A DNA stretch of 64,000 nt from Brucella sp. BE17 (GTDB taxonomy: Bacteria > Pseudomonadota > Alphaproteobacteria > Rhizobiales > Rhizobiaceae). The stretch is taken from positions 1,474,195-1,538,194 of the forward strand of contig NZ_CP154468.1 in assembly GCF_039545455.1 (NCBI RefSeq). The letters are read 5' to 3'. Positions 54,001-61,702 of this stretch are shown here, piece after piece; positions within the stretch are counted from its first letter, which is position 1; each line of letters starts with the position of its first letter. Below the pieces are notes generated by a model that had not been told where the DNA came from, did no database searches, and saw only the letters and a program-made list of their open reading frames with translations. Position numbers and translations under genes: made by a program.

Positions 54001-55048
54001 CGCCGTTGACCGTGGTTGTGTTGCTGTTCGCACCAAGCGTACCATTACCAGAAAGCGCAAGCGTGCCACTGTTGAGCATAGTGCCACCGGTATGGGTGTT
54101 CTCACCAGTGAGCGTGACTTTCCCGTTACCGTTTGCAGAACTGTCCGCAAAAGTTATTTTTCCAGGCTGTGCCGAATCCACATCCGAGAACGTACCAGTA
54201 AAGGTCGTGATGTTTCCGTTTGCATCAATAGTGTTCGATGCAGAAGAATCGAGCGTAAAATTATTCGAATGAGTTTGATTGTTCTGATCGGCGACCAGTG
54301 TCCCACCTGTGAAGACCGAATTAACACTATCGCCCAGATTGCTGGCATCATAGGACGTGCCAGCACCAGCAATATCGGTTGCGGTCGATGGTGCACCCGG
54401 AACTTCGATCCCACCATCGGCCGTGATAATAAACGTACCTTTACTAATAGCATTACCAGCGGGACGCCAAACGTCCGAGAGCTGGCCAGGCGCGTAATTG
54501 AAGGTATAAGTTCCTGGTGTCAGGTCAATAAAGTAAGCAGATTGGAAATTATAGACGCCGCTTGAGTGCGGAGTGGTCGTTAACGACTCCCCATCTTGGC
54601 TGGCGTAAAAATAATTCGTTCCTACGGTTAAATCATCTGGAAGAGTGCCATTGCTCACATTTGCTAGATAGATACTAAAAACTTCTGTTTTAATTTTAGT
54701 ACCGTCTTTCGATAAGTCAGCCGATCCTTCTGGGTTTACTGTTCCACTATGCCAGCTACCGTAAACGATTCTCGCATTATAGAGCCCCTCTGCACTGCCG
54801 GGGGTCAAGATATAACCAAGAGAATCCGTGTGCGCTTGCGCGGCAATGGGAGCAGCCAGCACACCCAGCGCCACCAATCCAACCTTGTTAAGAGTCCTGT
54901 ATTGCAGATTTAGCTGGCCAACCGCGGCAAGGATATTCAGTGAAACGGATGCAAGGAGATTTTTTCTACGATGTGTAGCTGCAATCTCGTATCCCTTGCG
55001 AACCAATGTGTTTTTCGCGATTACAGTCTTGTCATTTTTTACAGACAT
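51083..55048 (-). CDS. Type V autotransporter adhesin-like protein with PATR repeats
   Basis: 1321 residues. An extended signal region (~72 residues, ending IAAQA) carries a basic stretch THRRKN before the hydrophobic core. The passenger is rich in G, N, T and S and has passenger-associated transport repeats of the form SGSGTVTLTNGNGYTGGT. Three nearly identical 114-residue units sit at about 53060-54110. The last ~270 residues form the outer-membrane beta-barrel (SWWSHGFGSDGRFENTSN; GLDRKFTDGLSIGVSYSGQI) ending in QWKF, with terminal Phe. It probably displays a beta-helical passenger on the surface. No protease triad or RGD noted. A two-component system and CGTTACA repeats lie just upstream. 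Confidence 0.92.
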   Translation of the reverse strand: MSVKNDKTVIAKNTLVRKGYEIAATHRRKNLLASVSLNILAAVGQLNLQYRTLNKVGLVALGVLAAPIAAQAHTDSLGYILTPGSAEGLYNARIVYGSWHSGTVNPEGSADLSKDGTKIKTEVFSIYLANVSNGTLPDDLTVGTNYFYASQDGESLTTTPHSSGVYNFQSAYFIDLTPGTYTFNYAPGQLSDVWRPAGNAISKGTFIITADGGIEVPGAPSTATDIAGAGTSYDASNLGDSVNSVFTGGTLVADQNNQTHSNNFTLDSSASNTIDANGNITTFTGTFSDVDSAQPGKITFADSSANGNGKVTLTGENTHTGGTMLNSGTLALSGNGTLGANSNTTTVNGGTLELGGTDQTQRALVQTDGTVQNGSVSVFDYTLSGGTLARNATIDASHLIAVSAGQVDGVLNGSAALTKSGSGTVTLTNGNGYTGGTSLDEGTLALSGNGTLGANSNTTTVNGGVLELGGTGQTQRALVQTDGTVQNGSVSVFDYTLSGGTLASNATINASQSIAVSAGQVDGVLNGSAALTKSGSGTVTLTNGNGYTGGTSLDAGTLALSGNGTLGANSNTTTVNGGTLELGGTDQTQRALVQTDGTVQNGGVSVVDYTLSGGTLASNATIDASQSIAVSAGQVDGVLNGSAALTKTGSGTVTLTNTNNYSGGTTIQNGILVVGNGGTAGSITGDVVNDGTLVINRSDRVDFAGNISGAGSVVLAGGGTTQLADNNLYSGGTTVANSVVWGSASSFGTGQISNNGVVVFNQQQIGNLANALTGAGSFVKVGTNALELSSSGDFNGTFYVEEGSLAVNSQLVHGDFQIGSGALLSGTGGLGSLTLRKGSTLATGNSIGTLTVAGNVVQQNGSFWNVELAQSGINDSLVAGGTVTIEDGVVLNVANVTGVRYALDDTFTVLSAQNGVSGTYTLAGDTYISTFYGLIADYSDPNSVVLRVAQSRQFDQLSGLNKNQNAVAGALQSLGIDNPLYQAISYLNDENEAKSAFTQLSGEIHASAHAVTLEDSRFVRDAALGRLRTIMGGVSGGSAADTVADSGLSWWSHGFGSDGRFENTSNNGASDLDRTIAGGFAGVDTVVGDAWRIGALAGYSHSNFDTRWLNSSGKATSYHVGLYGGGKAGVIDVKLGAAYSWQDIDTARSVSFTGFSDSLSASYRNQVTQIFGEASHQFDVQGVALEPFANLAYVHLHSGSFTEDGGAAALKGASDNSGTLFSTIGLRASTVVSEDGATKLYGSAAWRHAYNDLTPDSRLSFASGGSAFSTGGVPVAKNLAVLELGLDRKFTDGLSIGVSYSGQIGNGSQDHGAKAQLQWKF
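53060..54110 (-). repeat. Tandem 342-bp repeat (three units) in autotransporter passenger
   Basis: The landmark gacagcaata occurs at 53159 and 53501 and its variant gacagcga at 53843: exactly 342 bp (114 codons) apart. Units encode LALSGNGTLGANSNTTTVNG, ELGGTDQTQRALVQTDGTVQ, NGSVSVFDYTLSGGTLA and VSAGQVDGVLNGSAALTK with few changes. In-frame unit length permits gain or loss by slipped recombination. Confidence 0.9.
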
Positions 55049-55142
55049 TTAATTTCCCCACCGCCGCATTATCAGTTGCCAGCCAAAAGTTGATACTGGC
55101 TGCTGTCTAGCGGGAGGGAAAAAGACTAACAATACAAGCAAA

Positions 55143-55178
55143 TGTAACGGTTTTTATTCTATGTAACGCAATGTAACG
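55143..55178 (-). promoter_or_regulatory. Three CGTTACA direct repeats upstream of autotransporter
   Basis: TGTAACG on the plus strand at 55143-55149, 55162-55168 and 55172-55178 (CGTTACA in the gene direction), spaced 19 and 10 bases. Direct repeats near one or two helical turns are how OmpR/PhoB-class regulators bind, and such a regulator is encoded 2.2 kb away at 57387-58115. The repeats lie 95-130 bp upstream of the autotransporter start. Confidence 0.55.
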
Positions 55179-55206
55179 AAAGCTGTGTCATCCGTGATAC
55201 AGTGGC

Positions 55207-57306
55207 TTAGGAATTTGAAATTAGCTTAGATATAGGAAGGAGCAGACTGATCCGCGTACCGTATCCAGGGCTACTTTCCGCTTCAACGGCGCCGCCATGA
55301 ATCTCTGTGATTTTGGCAACGAGAAACAAGCCCAACCCCGAGCCTTCAATCGTTTCCGCATTGCTGCCCCGCATGAGTTTATCGAATATATAGGGAAGTT
55401 CTTCTGAAGGAATACCAGGCCCCGTATCGGAAACTTCTATCATGACATGCGGCTCTCTTAAAGAGAGCGATAAAGTAATCGCTCCCCTGCTCGCGCTGTA
55501 TTTCACTGCATTATCAAGCAGATTAATGATTGCCAGATCCAGCATGCCTGAATCCGCATTTATTTTTACGGCCTGCGCATCGTCGTCAACATTAAATACA
55601 ATTTCTGCTCCGTGAAGGTCTTTGGCTCTCAAATAAGCCCTCTCCACGATTGACGCGGCCTCACGGATTTTCATCTTCGGCTTATAGGACGGGCCTTGCA
55701 GCCGACTTCTGACCAGATTGGCTTCCAGCAATTCGACCAGACGCGATATAGAGCGACGAATACGGGATATGCGGCTGCGATTATCATCATCGCCCTCGGG
55801 CAACGCCAGTTCAATACTATCGACGCTCGAACGGATTGCCGCCAACGGCGTGCGATATTGATGAGAAACAACTTCCAAAAATCTCACTTGTGAAAGCTGT
55901 GATTGAATTTCAGCGCGCAAGGCATCCTCCGCAGCCCTGCGCGCGTCAACGAGTTCTTTGGTTCTTTCTTCGACGAGATGCGCCGCAATGCGTTCAGCCG
56001 TCCTTGACTGTCGCAAGGCATCTTTATGCATTTTCCAGTTTCTGATTTCGAGATCACGCAATCGAACGACAAGGGATCCTGTCAGCAAAAGCGTCTGGAA
56101 AAGAATTGCCGCTCCATAGGCATGAAATGTCCAATGAGGAAGCCAGGACAAACCCAGTCTTTGCAACATGGTCAAGGTCGCACCCACCCCCATGATAAAA
56201 AATGCTGCCGCTCGCAGCCTGCTCGCGCTACCTTCCGTATTGATCTGTCGCAAACTTAGGAAAACGGTGACAAATACACCTACAATACTGAGCATCGAGC
56301 CATAGGGTCCGAACTGTGCTGTCTTGCCCGTCAAGGCAAAACCAACGCCCACCAAGCCTGAGAACGCAGTAAACAAATAAAACCAGCGCATTTTAGGCGC
56401 ATAACGTCTCAGATTGAGAATATGCATATAAGCAAGGGCGCTGGCGGCGAGCCCTGACCATGCATTAACCCCGATAAAGGCATCGTTACCGGCACCAAAT
56501 CCCCGAAACAGATAAACGTGGCTTAGCCCCAGATTGCCAAAATAGATCATAATGACGCCCAGAGTACTGAGTGCCAATAAAGGATATTCAGCTTTACGAG
56601 AAAAGAAGAAGAAAACGAGTTGGGTGAGGAATAAAGTACCCATTCCACCAAACCACACGCCGTAAAGAAGGCCGCCCGTTACAAGTTGGCGGCCATGGTT
56701 GTTTTCTTCTTCCAAACGCAGGCTAAGTTGCGTAACGGAATTATGGTTCACGACATGAATATAAACGGTTGTCGTCTTTCCTGCGGAAAACGTCAGCGCA
56801 ACGGCATCATCGATCCCGGAAATGCCGCTTGACAGAACCGGACGGTGATCACCAGCCTCGTATTTGATAAAATCGGAAACCTTCGCGGCTTTCCCAGGCG
56901 CACCAACATAGATGTCAACGGTATCAAGAAAATTAGGCATGAACGACAAAACGCCGTTCCCGTTCATGTCACTCGGTATTGAAACTTTTATCCAAACGGC
57001 AGTCTTCGCGAAACCATAATTAAAACTCGCAGTCGGGCTTGGATAAAAGTCCTTTTGATGCTCAGCACGCAATACTTCTGAAATCGTCAACCCGAAAGTA
57101 CTGTCTGTTAAAGCTGACACGTTCCCATCTAACTTAGGAAAAACCGTTATTTCTGCAGCATACACCTTGCCCGGAAGGACAATGTGTAATAGCAAAAGCA
57201 AAAAACACATAAAAAAATGAAACCGGCTAGCAAAATCCCTTATCAGGCTTTTGGTTTTCTTCCGGTGCACTGGGCAGGGGTTGCGGCGTTCCGCTTTCAT
57301 TTCCAT
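55207..57306 (-). CDS. Sensor histidine kinase with 7TMR-DISM sensor
   Basis: About 699 residues; start chosen at the ATG ending at 57306 (GGAG 5 bases upstream), because the longer frame would run across the divergent promoter into the regulator gene. N-terminal signal/membrane segment (FFMCFLLLLLHIVLPGKVYA), then a periplasmic DISM extracellular domain (AVWIKVSIPSDMNGNGVLSF; VDIYVGAPGKAAKVSDFIKY), about seven membrane helices, and a coiled linker. The HisKA phospho-acceptor is in EVVSHQYRTPLAAI (near residue 480), the ATPase domain in NLLDNAVKYSAS, DTGPGIP and GSGLGLFL. DISM sensors in other bacteria often sense carbohydrates or small outside ligands. Confidence 0.9.
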   Translation of the reverse strand: MEMKAERRNPCPVHRKKTKSLIRDFASRFHFFMCFLLLLLHIVLPGKVYAAEITVFPKLDGNVSALTDSTFGLTISEVLRAEHQKDFYPSPTASFNYGFAKTAVWIKVSIPSDMNGNGVLSFMPNFLDTVDIYVGAPGKAAKVSDFIKYEAGDHRPVLSSGISGIDDAVALTFSAGKTTTVYIHVVNHNSVTQLSLRLEEENNHGRQLVTGGLLYGVWFGGMGTLFLTQLVFFFFSRKAEYPLLALSTLGVIMIYFGNLGLSHVYLFRGFGAGNDAFIGVNAWSGLAASALAYMHILNLRRYAPKMRWFYLFTAFSGLVGVGFALTGKTAQFGPYGSMLSIVGVFVTVFLSLRQINTEGSASRLRAAAFFIMGVGATLTMLQRLGLSWLPHWTFHAYGAAILFQTLLLTGSLVVRLRDLEIRNWKMHKDALRQSRTAERIAAHLVEERTKELVDARRAAEDALRAEIQSQLSQVRFLEVVSHQYRTPLAAIRSSVDSIELALPEGDDDNRSRISRIRRSISRLVELLEANLVRSRLQGPSYKPKMKIREAASIVERAYLRAKDLHGAEIVFNVDDDAQAVKINADSGMLDLAIINLLDNAVKYSASRGAITLSLSLREPHVMIEVSDTGPGIPSEELPYIFDKLMRGSNAETIEGSGLGLFLVAKITEIHGGAVEAESSPGYGTRISLLLPISKLISNS

Positions 57307-57386
57307 AAGAACTCCGGCATTAGCATCAGAAAAACTGTCCAGCCTTAAGGTTTTGATAGGTGTAATAGTCAGACCAAAACAGGCCC

Positions 57387-58115
57387 ATGACAAATATATC
57401 CCCTAAAATAGAGCCTACCCGCGTTCTTCTCGTCGAGGACGACAATGATTTGCGCCAAAGTCTTGCGGACTATTTGCGGCTACGCAAAATGTCTGTGAAA
57501 GAAGCGGTCTCAGGCTTGGAGTTTTACAGAGCTTTGAGTCAGCAGACATTCGATGTTGCCGTGCTGGATGTAAATTTGCCTGACACCTCAGGCTTTGAAT
57601 TGGTGACAGAACTTTCTGCAAAAAACAATATGGGAATTATCATGCTGACCGCGCGCACCGGCCGTGAGGACCGTTTACGCGGTTATAGCGAGGGTGCAGA
57701 TTTATATATGACCAAGCCTGTTGATAGCGAGGAACTGGCCCTTGCCATCAACAATCTTGTAAAGCGAACGCGAAAAAACGAGACCGAAAAACCATCTATA
57801 CTCCCACCTAAAGAAACAGTTCTTTGGCTTAATTTGCAAAAGCGAGTTTTGCTCACCTCAAATCAGCAGCAAGTGAAGCTATCAACCCGCGAGTTACTTC
57901 TTTTTGAACACCTGATTGAGAACCCGGGAAAAACAATCAAGCGCGATGCGGTTATAAAACTTTTCACCGACGCAGAACCCGATCCGGATAGCCGCCGCCT
58001 TGATGCCGCTCTGGCTCGACTTAGAGCAAAGTTTCAAGTGGCCGAAATTCCGTTCCCAGTGCAGATCGTCCATGGGTTGGGACTCCGCTTAAATATAAGC
58101 ATACAGATTGTTTAA
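57387..58115 (+). CDS. OmpR-family response regulator
   Basis: 242 residues. Receiver domain: VLLVEDDNDLRQSLADYLRL (acidic pair), phosphorylation Asp in VAVLDVNLPDTSGF, Thr in MLTARTG, Lys in YMTKPVDSEE. The C-terminal winged helix (LSTRELLLFEHLIENPGKTI; DSRRLDAALARLRAKF) binds DNA. Divergent from the kinase with an 80-bp shared promoter region. Likely target: the autotransporter promoter (inference from the repeats at 55143-55178). Confidence 0.92.
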   Translation: MTNISPKIEPTRVLLVEDDNDLRQSLADYLRLRKMSVKEAVSGLEFYRALSQQTFDVAVLDVNLPDTSGFELVTELSAKNNMGIIMLTARTGREDRLRGYSEGADLYMTKPVDSEELALAINNLVKRTRKNETEKPSILPPKETVLWLNLQKRVLLTSNQQQVKLSTRELLLFEHLIENPGKTIKRDAVIKLFTDAEPDPDSRRLDAALARLRAKFQVAEIPFPVQIVHGLGLRLNISIQIV

Positions 58116-58592
58116 CTCTGCGTTGTCCCCATGAAAGGGGAACAGAGAATAGTAACGGTAATCTTCGAGCATACGTAAGGGGTATTACCAAATTAGATTA
58201 AAAGGATTTCAGAAACGCGAGATCTTTCCGCTCGTTAAAGCGGGGAAGAAAATTCTTTCATACCTCTTATAGCCTCAAACGATTATGCTTGGATTAACTT
58301 AGCAATGCGGTGTCGACACACCAAGAGGCGAACGATGTGCTCGCCGTCTCACGTTGAAAGTTGTTGATCGGTCTCAAGCGCGCCTTCGAAGAGCCTGTGG
58401 ACGCAGAGCCGCCCATGGGGGTGGGCATAACCTCGACGATCGCCTCTGATTTCAGGTGGGGAGCGGCACGTCGTTCCCGTTCTCTAGCTGGCGCGCCCTA
58501 TGCGCGGCCTTAGATCCTGGTTAAGTAGAAAAGGCTGAATTTCAGGCCATTATAACCACCGAAATGTGCTCCTTGGTTTTCCCTGTTATCAC
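58116..58592. other. Gene-free stretch after response regulator
   Basis: About 480 bases with no recognised gene. A region near 58310-58500 is GC-richer than its surroundings and could hold an RNA or relic, but no structure I recognise. Confidence 0.4.
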
Positions 58593-58624
58593 GCTTCCCT
58601 CGCCTGTAGCAGCGTTAGGGAAGC
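58593..58624. terminator. Hairpin downstream of GST gene
   Basis: GCTTCCCT (58593-58600) pairs with AGGGAAGC (58617-58624), inner pairs CGC/GCG. It lies 43 bp after the stop of the leftward GST gene. No T-run, so termination is only suggested. Confidence 0.4.
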
Positions 58625-58666
58625 TTGCTCTCTTTGCCGTTTGGGAAACCCGGGGTTTTATTTGGA

Positions 58667-59335
58667 TCAGCCGCGCCAATGTGGCGGATAGGCGGAGTCA
58701 TAACCTGGTATGGTCTCCATGCGTGCTAACCAAGCGCTGATAGCCGGTAGACTGACAGCAAAGTCATCGAGGCCCAATTTCATCTTGATTGCTTCCTCTC
58801 GACGACCAACGCGCGCAAGCATCTGCATATTGGGCAGAGCCACTATATCGGCGGCCGAAACGGTATCGCCTGCCAGATACTCATCACGCTGCAGAGCTTT
58901 CTCCATCCACCCTAGCGCATCAAGCGCTGATGATGCAGACGCGCGCATTCCGTCCGGATCGTTGTGAGCAAGCCCCCTGAGAAGGGGCCTCACAATTCCG
59001 TCAGAAAGTTGATCGCGTATATAGTTTTCAAACTCGAAAATCGTCTCCCATGTACGGGCGGTCTCAATTGGACTTCTCCCAAATAGCACAGGTTCCGGAT
59101 GCGCTTCTTCGAGAAACGCCATGATCGCAACCGACTCTGTTATCGGCGATGCGTTGGCTGTAAAGGTCGGCACCTGTCCGCGGGGGTTGAGAAGCAGATA
59201 GTCGGCGCTTTTATGTTCCTTCGTCGAAGAATCGATGCGATGCGATACGTAGGGGATACCTTTGTATCCAAGGGTAAGCATAACCCGCCATGAATAAGGG
59301 CTGCCGCTAATCCAATAAAGCTCGTATTCCATCAA
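58667..59335 (-). CDS. Glutathione S-transferase family protein
   Basis: 222 residues. N-terminal thioredoxin-like domain: ELYWISGSPYSWRVMLTLGY (candidate catalytic Ser/Tyr region), NPRGQVPTFTANASPITESV (cis-Pro and glutathione-binding ES). Helical C-terminal domain: YLAGDTVSAADIVALPNMQM. Likely conjugates or reduces electrophiles with glutathione in the cytosol. Last gene of the glutathione cluster. Confidence 0.88.
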   Translation of the reverse strand: MMEYELYWISGSPYSWRVMLTLGYKGIPYVSHRIDSSTKEHKSADYLLLNPRGQVPTFTANASPITESVAIMAFLEEAHPEPVLFGRSPIETARTWETIFEFENYIRDQLSDGIVRPLLRGLAHNDPDGMRASASSALDALGWMEKALQRDEYLAGDTVSAADIVALPNMQMLARVGRREEAIKMKLGLDDFAVSLPAISAWLARMETIPGYDSAYPPHWRG

Positions 59336-59354
59336 AATCTCTCTCTGTTTCGTT

Positions 59355-59917
59355 TCAATTCTGATTGAACGACCAACGTCGCCATCCTTTGCGGCATGAT
59401 GTGGCTACTCGTTTACTCGCGCCAGCGGCATCCGCTAACAAATTGACATAAGCGCTATCGTCAGACGTAAGAAACAGCGCTGCTCCGGCTACATCCACAG
59501 GCGTCCCCATTCGACCGGCCGGGATATTTGCGGCCATATTTGCCACATCTTCTTCGGTTGCAAGCGCGTCGAAGCCCGGTGTCGAAATGTGGCCCGGACT
59601 CAGCACATTGATGCGCAGTGGTCGATCCTTCGAGTCACGAACCATTCTCGCACCAGATTACGCAGTGCCGCCTTTGTCGATGAATAGACAGACATTTCTG
59701 GAATGCCGATGGAGTCTGCGATCGAACCAGTCAGGATAATGGATGCGCCATCGCGCCATGGCCGATTTCGGCGACGACCTGTGATATACATCGAAGCTCC
59801 CTCTTGGGCGAAACGCTTCGTAATGCCAAAGCCTATGCCCGAACTTCCGCCGGTAAAGACCGCTACTTTACTCGTGAGTCTGTTTCCCATTGCGGCGCAG
59901 ATCCTCCTAGAATTCAT
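59355..59917 (-). pseudogene. Short-chain dehydrogenase gene, deleted and frameshifted
   Basis: The N-terminal half reads KVAVFTGGSSGIGFGITKRF (NAD-binding) then, after RRRNR, jumps to DGASIILTGSIADSIG and the active-site YSSTKAALRNLV; the ~45 residues usually between, including the NNAG motif, are missing. A frameshift follows at REWF; the other frame continues KDRPLRINVLSPGHISTPGF and GTPVDVAGAALFLTSDDSAY. The C-terminus is also altered after YVN (the usual DGG tail is absent). Not functional. Confidence 0.82.
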
Positions 59918-60033
59918 CCTTTAGGTTTGTCGCGGCAACGAAGCCGCAGCTTGGGCGTTGAACAGGATTTAGGATTTACCACCCAGTCACGGGTAGAAGC
60001 GTGATCAGCATATTAATTATTCCAGATTTGAAT

Positions 60034-60750
60034 TTATGTTCGGCAATCAGGACATGTTTCTGACCGCCCTTCCCTTTCATCACGCATCAAAGTACGGCTC
60101 AGAGCCTTATCGCGAATGCCATGATGCACCAGGCTTTCATGTGTACGCTGCACATAATCCAGATTGGATCCCCAAATGCCGGAGGCGGTCGCAACGCGTC
60201 GAGAGACCTCATCGTCGCTTAGGCGTCCCGCATAGTGCGGGCTTGTGCGATTTGCCACGAAGCACAGTGCCCGAATTGGGCCAGAATTCGTTTTTGCATC
60301 GAGCCATTTGGGAAGATATGCTCCGGACATCATTTCTCGCCGCCAAAGCAGCTTAAGCTCGGAACTCACGTCACCACCGATCCGCATGATGATCCCGTTG
60401 CAGGCACCCCCGGCGTCCAGCGCAAGCATGGCGCCTGGGTTGTCGATGGAACCACGCCCACGAACGGAATTCATGCACAGCGACCTGTGATAGCCATGGA
60501 TGAGGGCCCGCCGCGCCTCTGCAACCGGAAAGATGGGGTTCCAGATCAGCGAGCCGTAAGCGAATACCCATACGTCATGGGCAGACGACGTGCTCTCGAT
60601 CATTTGTGCCAGAGAGCGATCGAGTTCATCCTCAGTCAGAAACAGTCCCCGTTCCCTTGGGTCAATATCCTCTTGCATCTGCGGTAATGCAGACAAGTGC
60701 TCTCTGGTTAGAAGGGGCGCCTCGCGACGATTCAACGGCTCAATGGACAT
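60034..60750 (-). CDS. chaC: ChaC-type glutathione-specific gamma-glutamylcyclotransferase
   Basis: About 238 residues from the ATG ending at 60750 (MSIEPLNRREAPLL). Family signature VWVFAYGSLIWNP near residue 65 (substrate-binding YGSL), catalytic Glu region LLWRREMMSGAYLPKW, and the late HYAGRLSDDEVSRRVA with GSNLDYVQRTHESL. The reaction is glutathione to 5-oxoproline plus Cys-Gly. Its place between two GST genes suggests turnover of glutathione or glutathione conjugates. Confidence 0.9.
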   Translation of the reverse strand: MSIEPLNRREAPLLTREHLSALPQMQEDIDPRERGLFLTEDELDRSLAQMIESTSSAHDVWVFAYGSLIWNPIFPVAEARRALIHGYHRSLCMNSVRGRGSIDNPGAMLALDAGGACNGIIMRIGGDVSSELKLLWRREMMSGAYLPKWLDAKTNSGPIRALCFVANRTSPHYAGRLSDDEVSRRVATASGIWGSNLDYVQRTHESLVHHGIRDKALSRTLMRDEREGRSETCPDCRT

Positions 60751-60920
60751 GCGGAAGCTTCGGTTTGTGTATGTGAACAGGGGATAATGGCGCGTCCAGT
60801 AACTGGAACACAATCGACTGCTCCCAACTTAGAATGGAAAACCGGCTCGCCCAAAGGCGTGATAAAGCGCAATTGGTAGCGAGGCGAATGCAGGGCACAC
60901 ACCTCACTACATTTCATGCG

Positions 60921-61589
60921 TCAGAACGTCAGGCCGATGGAAGCGAAGAACGTGTCCATGCGCTCGTCAAGATCGCGCTTGGTTTCCGCCCATGCGGGAA
61001 CAGTATCCAGAAGGCGCTGTTGCCACGCTGAAATATTCGGGAATTCGTTAAGGGGCGGCTTGGATCGAGCGATCTGTGAGAACGGTGCTGCGATATCGAT
61101 GTCAGCCAAAGTCAGTTCGTTGCCCACGATAAACTTTCGGTCAGCCAGATGAGCATCGAGTACAGAGGCCGCATCGCGGATCTTGCGCAGGGCGAGTTCG
61201 ATAACCGCTTCGTTTTGCGGCTTGCCCATTGCGCGCGCTCCCACGCGCTCATCAAACAGAAGCACAAAGAAGATTCGCCACTGCTCACCGGACCAGAACA
61301 TCCACTGCAACACTTCGTGACGTTCACTTGGGGTTTTACCGACGAGCGACGAGTTCACCTTTTCCGCAAGATAGAGATTGATTGCGGATGACTCCCAAAT
61401 GATGGTGTCACCATCCTGTAGCACGGGCGTCAGTCCGTGAGGATTGAGCTTCAGAAATTCCGGCGTATGACTTTCGCCCTTGAAAAGGTCAACATTCACA
61501 CGCTCATACTCGACGCCCATGATCTTGGCTGCAGCAGCGACGCGGCGGTAGCTACCAGAGCCGAGGTCACTATAAATCTTGATTGACAT
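60921..61589 (-). CDS. Glutathione S-transferase family protein
   Basis: 222 residues. KIYSDLGSGSYRRVAAAAKI (N-terminal strand and active-site turn with Ser), LNPHGLTPVLQDGDTIIWES (cis-Pro and ES glutathione site), C-terminal FIVGNELTLADIDIAAPFSQ. About as distant from the first GST as family members usually are, so not a recent duplicate. Its ribosome site TAGGAG is part of an inverted repeat (61592-61663). Directly follows the LysR gene. Confidence 0.88.
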   Translation of the reverse strand: MSIKIYSDLGSGSYRRVAAAAKIMGVEYERVNVDLFKGESHTPEFLKLNPHGLTPVLQDGDTIIWESSAINLYLAEKVNSSLVGKTPSERHEVLQWMFWSGEQWRIFFVLLFDERVGARAMGKPQNEAVIELALRKIRDAASVLDAHLADRKFIVGNELTLADIDIAAPFSQIARSKPPLNEFPNISAWQQRLLDTVPAWAETKRDLDERMDTFFASIGLTF

Positions 61590-61591
61590 TA

Positions 61592-61663
61592 TAATCTCCT
61601 AAGTGGGTCGCCATCCCGACGACAGCGTTCGCACTAAGTAAATTATTCCACATTAGGAGATTA
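61592..61663. promoter_or_regulatory. Inverted repeat covering the GST ribosome-binding site
   Basis: TAATCTCCTAA (61592-61602) and TTAGGAGATTA (61653-61663) pair perfectly over 11 bases with a 50-base spacer. On the leftward transcript the downstream arm contains the GST ribosome site, so folding would hide it. Alternatively both arms are regulator half-sites. Two TTCGAA-centred motifs (61673-61678 and 61695-61700), 22 bp apart, lie next to it. Confidence 0.4.
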
Positions 61664-61702
61664 GAGGGGGAATTCGAATAAAATTTATTCCTATTTCGAA
61701 TA

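Noticed and set aside
53060..54110. CRISPR-like spaced repetition
   Set aside because: The repeats are 342-bp in-frame protein-coding units, not short repeats with unique spacers.
53951..54565. 204-codon rightward frame opposite the autotransporter repeats
   Set aside because: Arises from the repeat composition of the antisense strand; no start signal or family.
57307..57393. 29-residue extension of the histidine kinase
   Set aside because: It would overlap the start of the divergent regulator gene and remove the promoter region; the ATG ending at 57306 has a good ribosome site.
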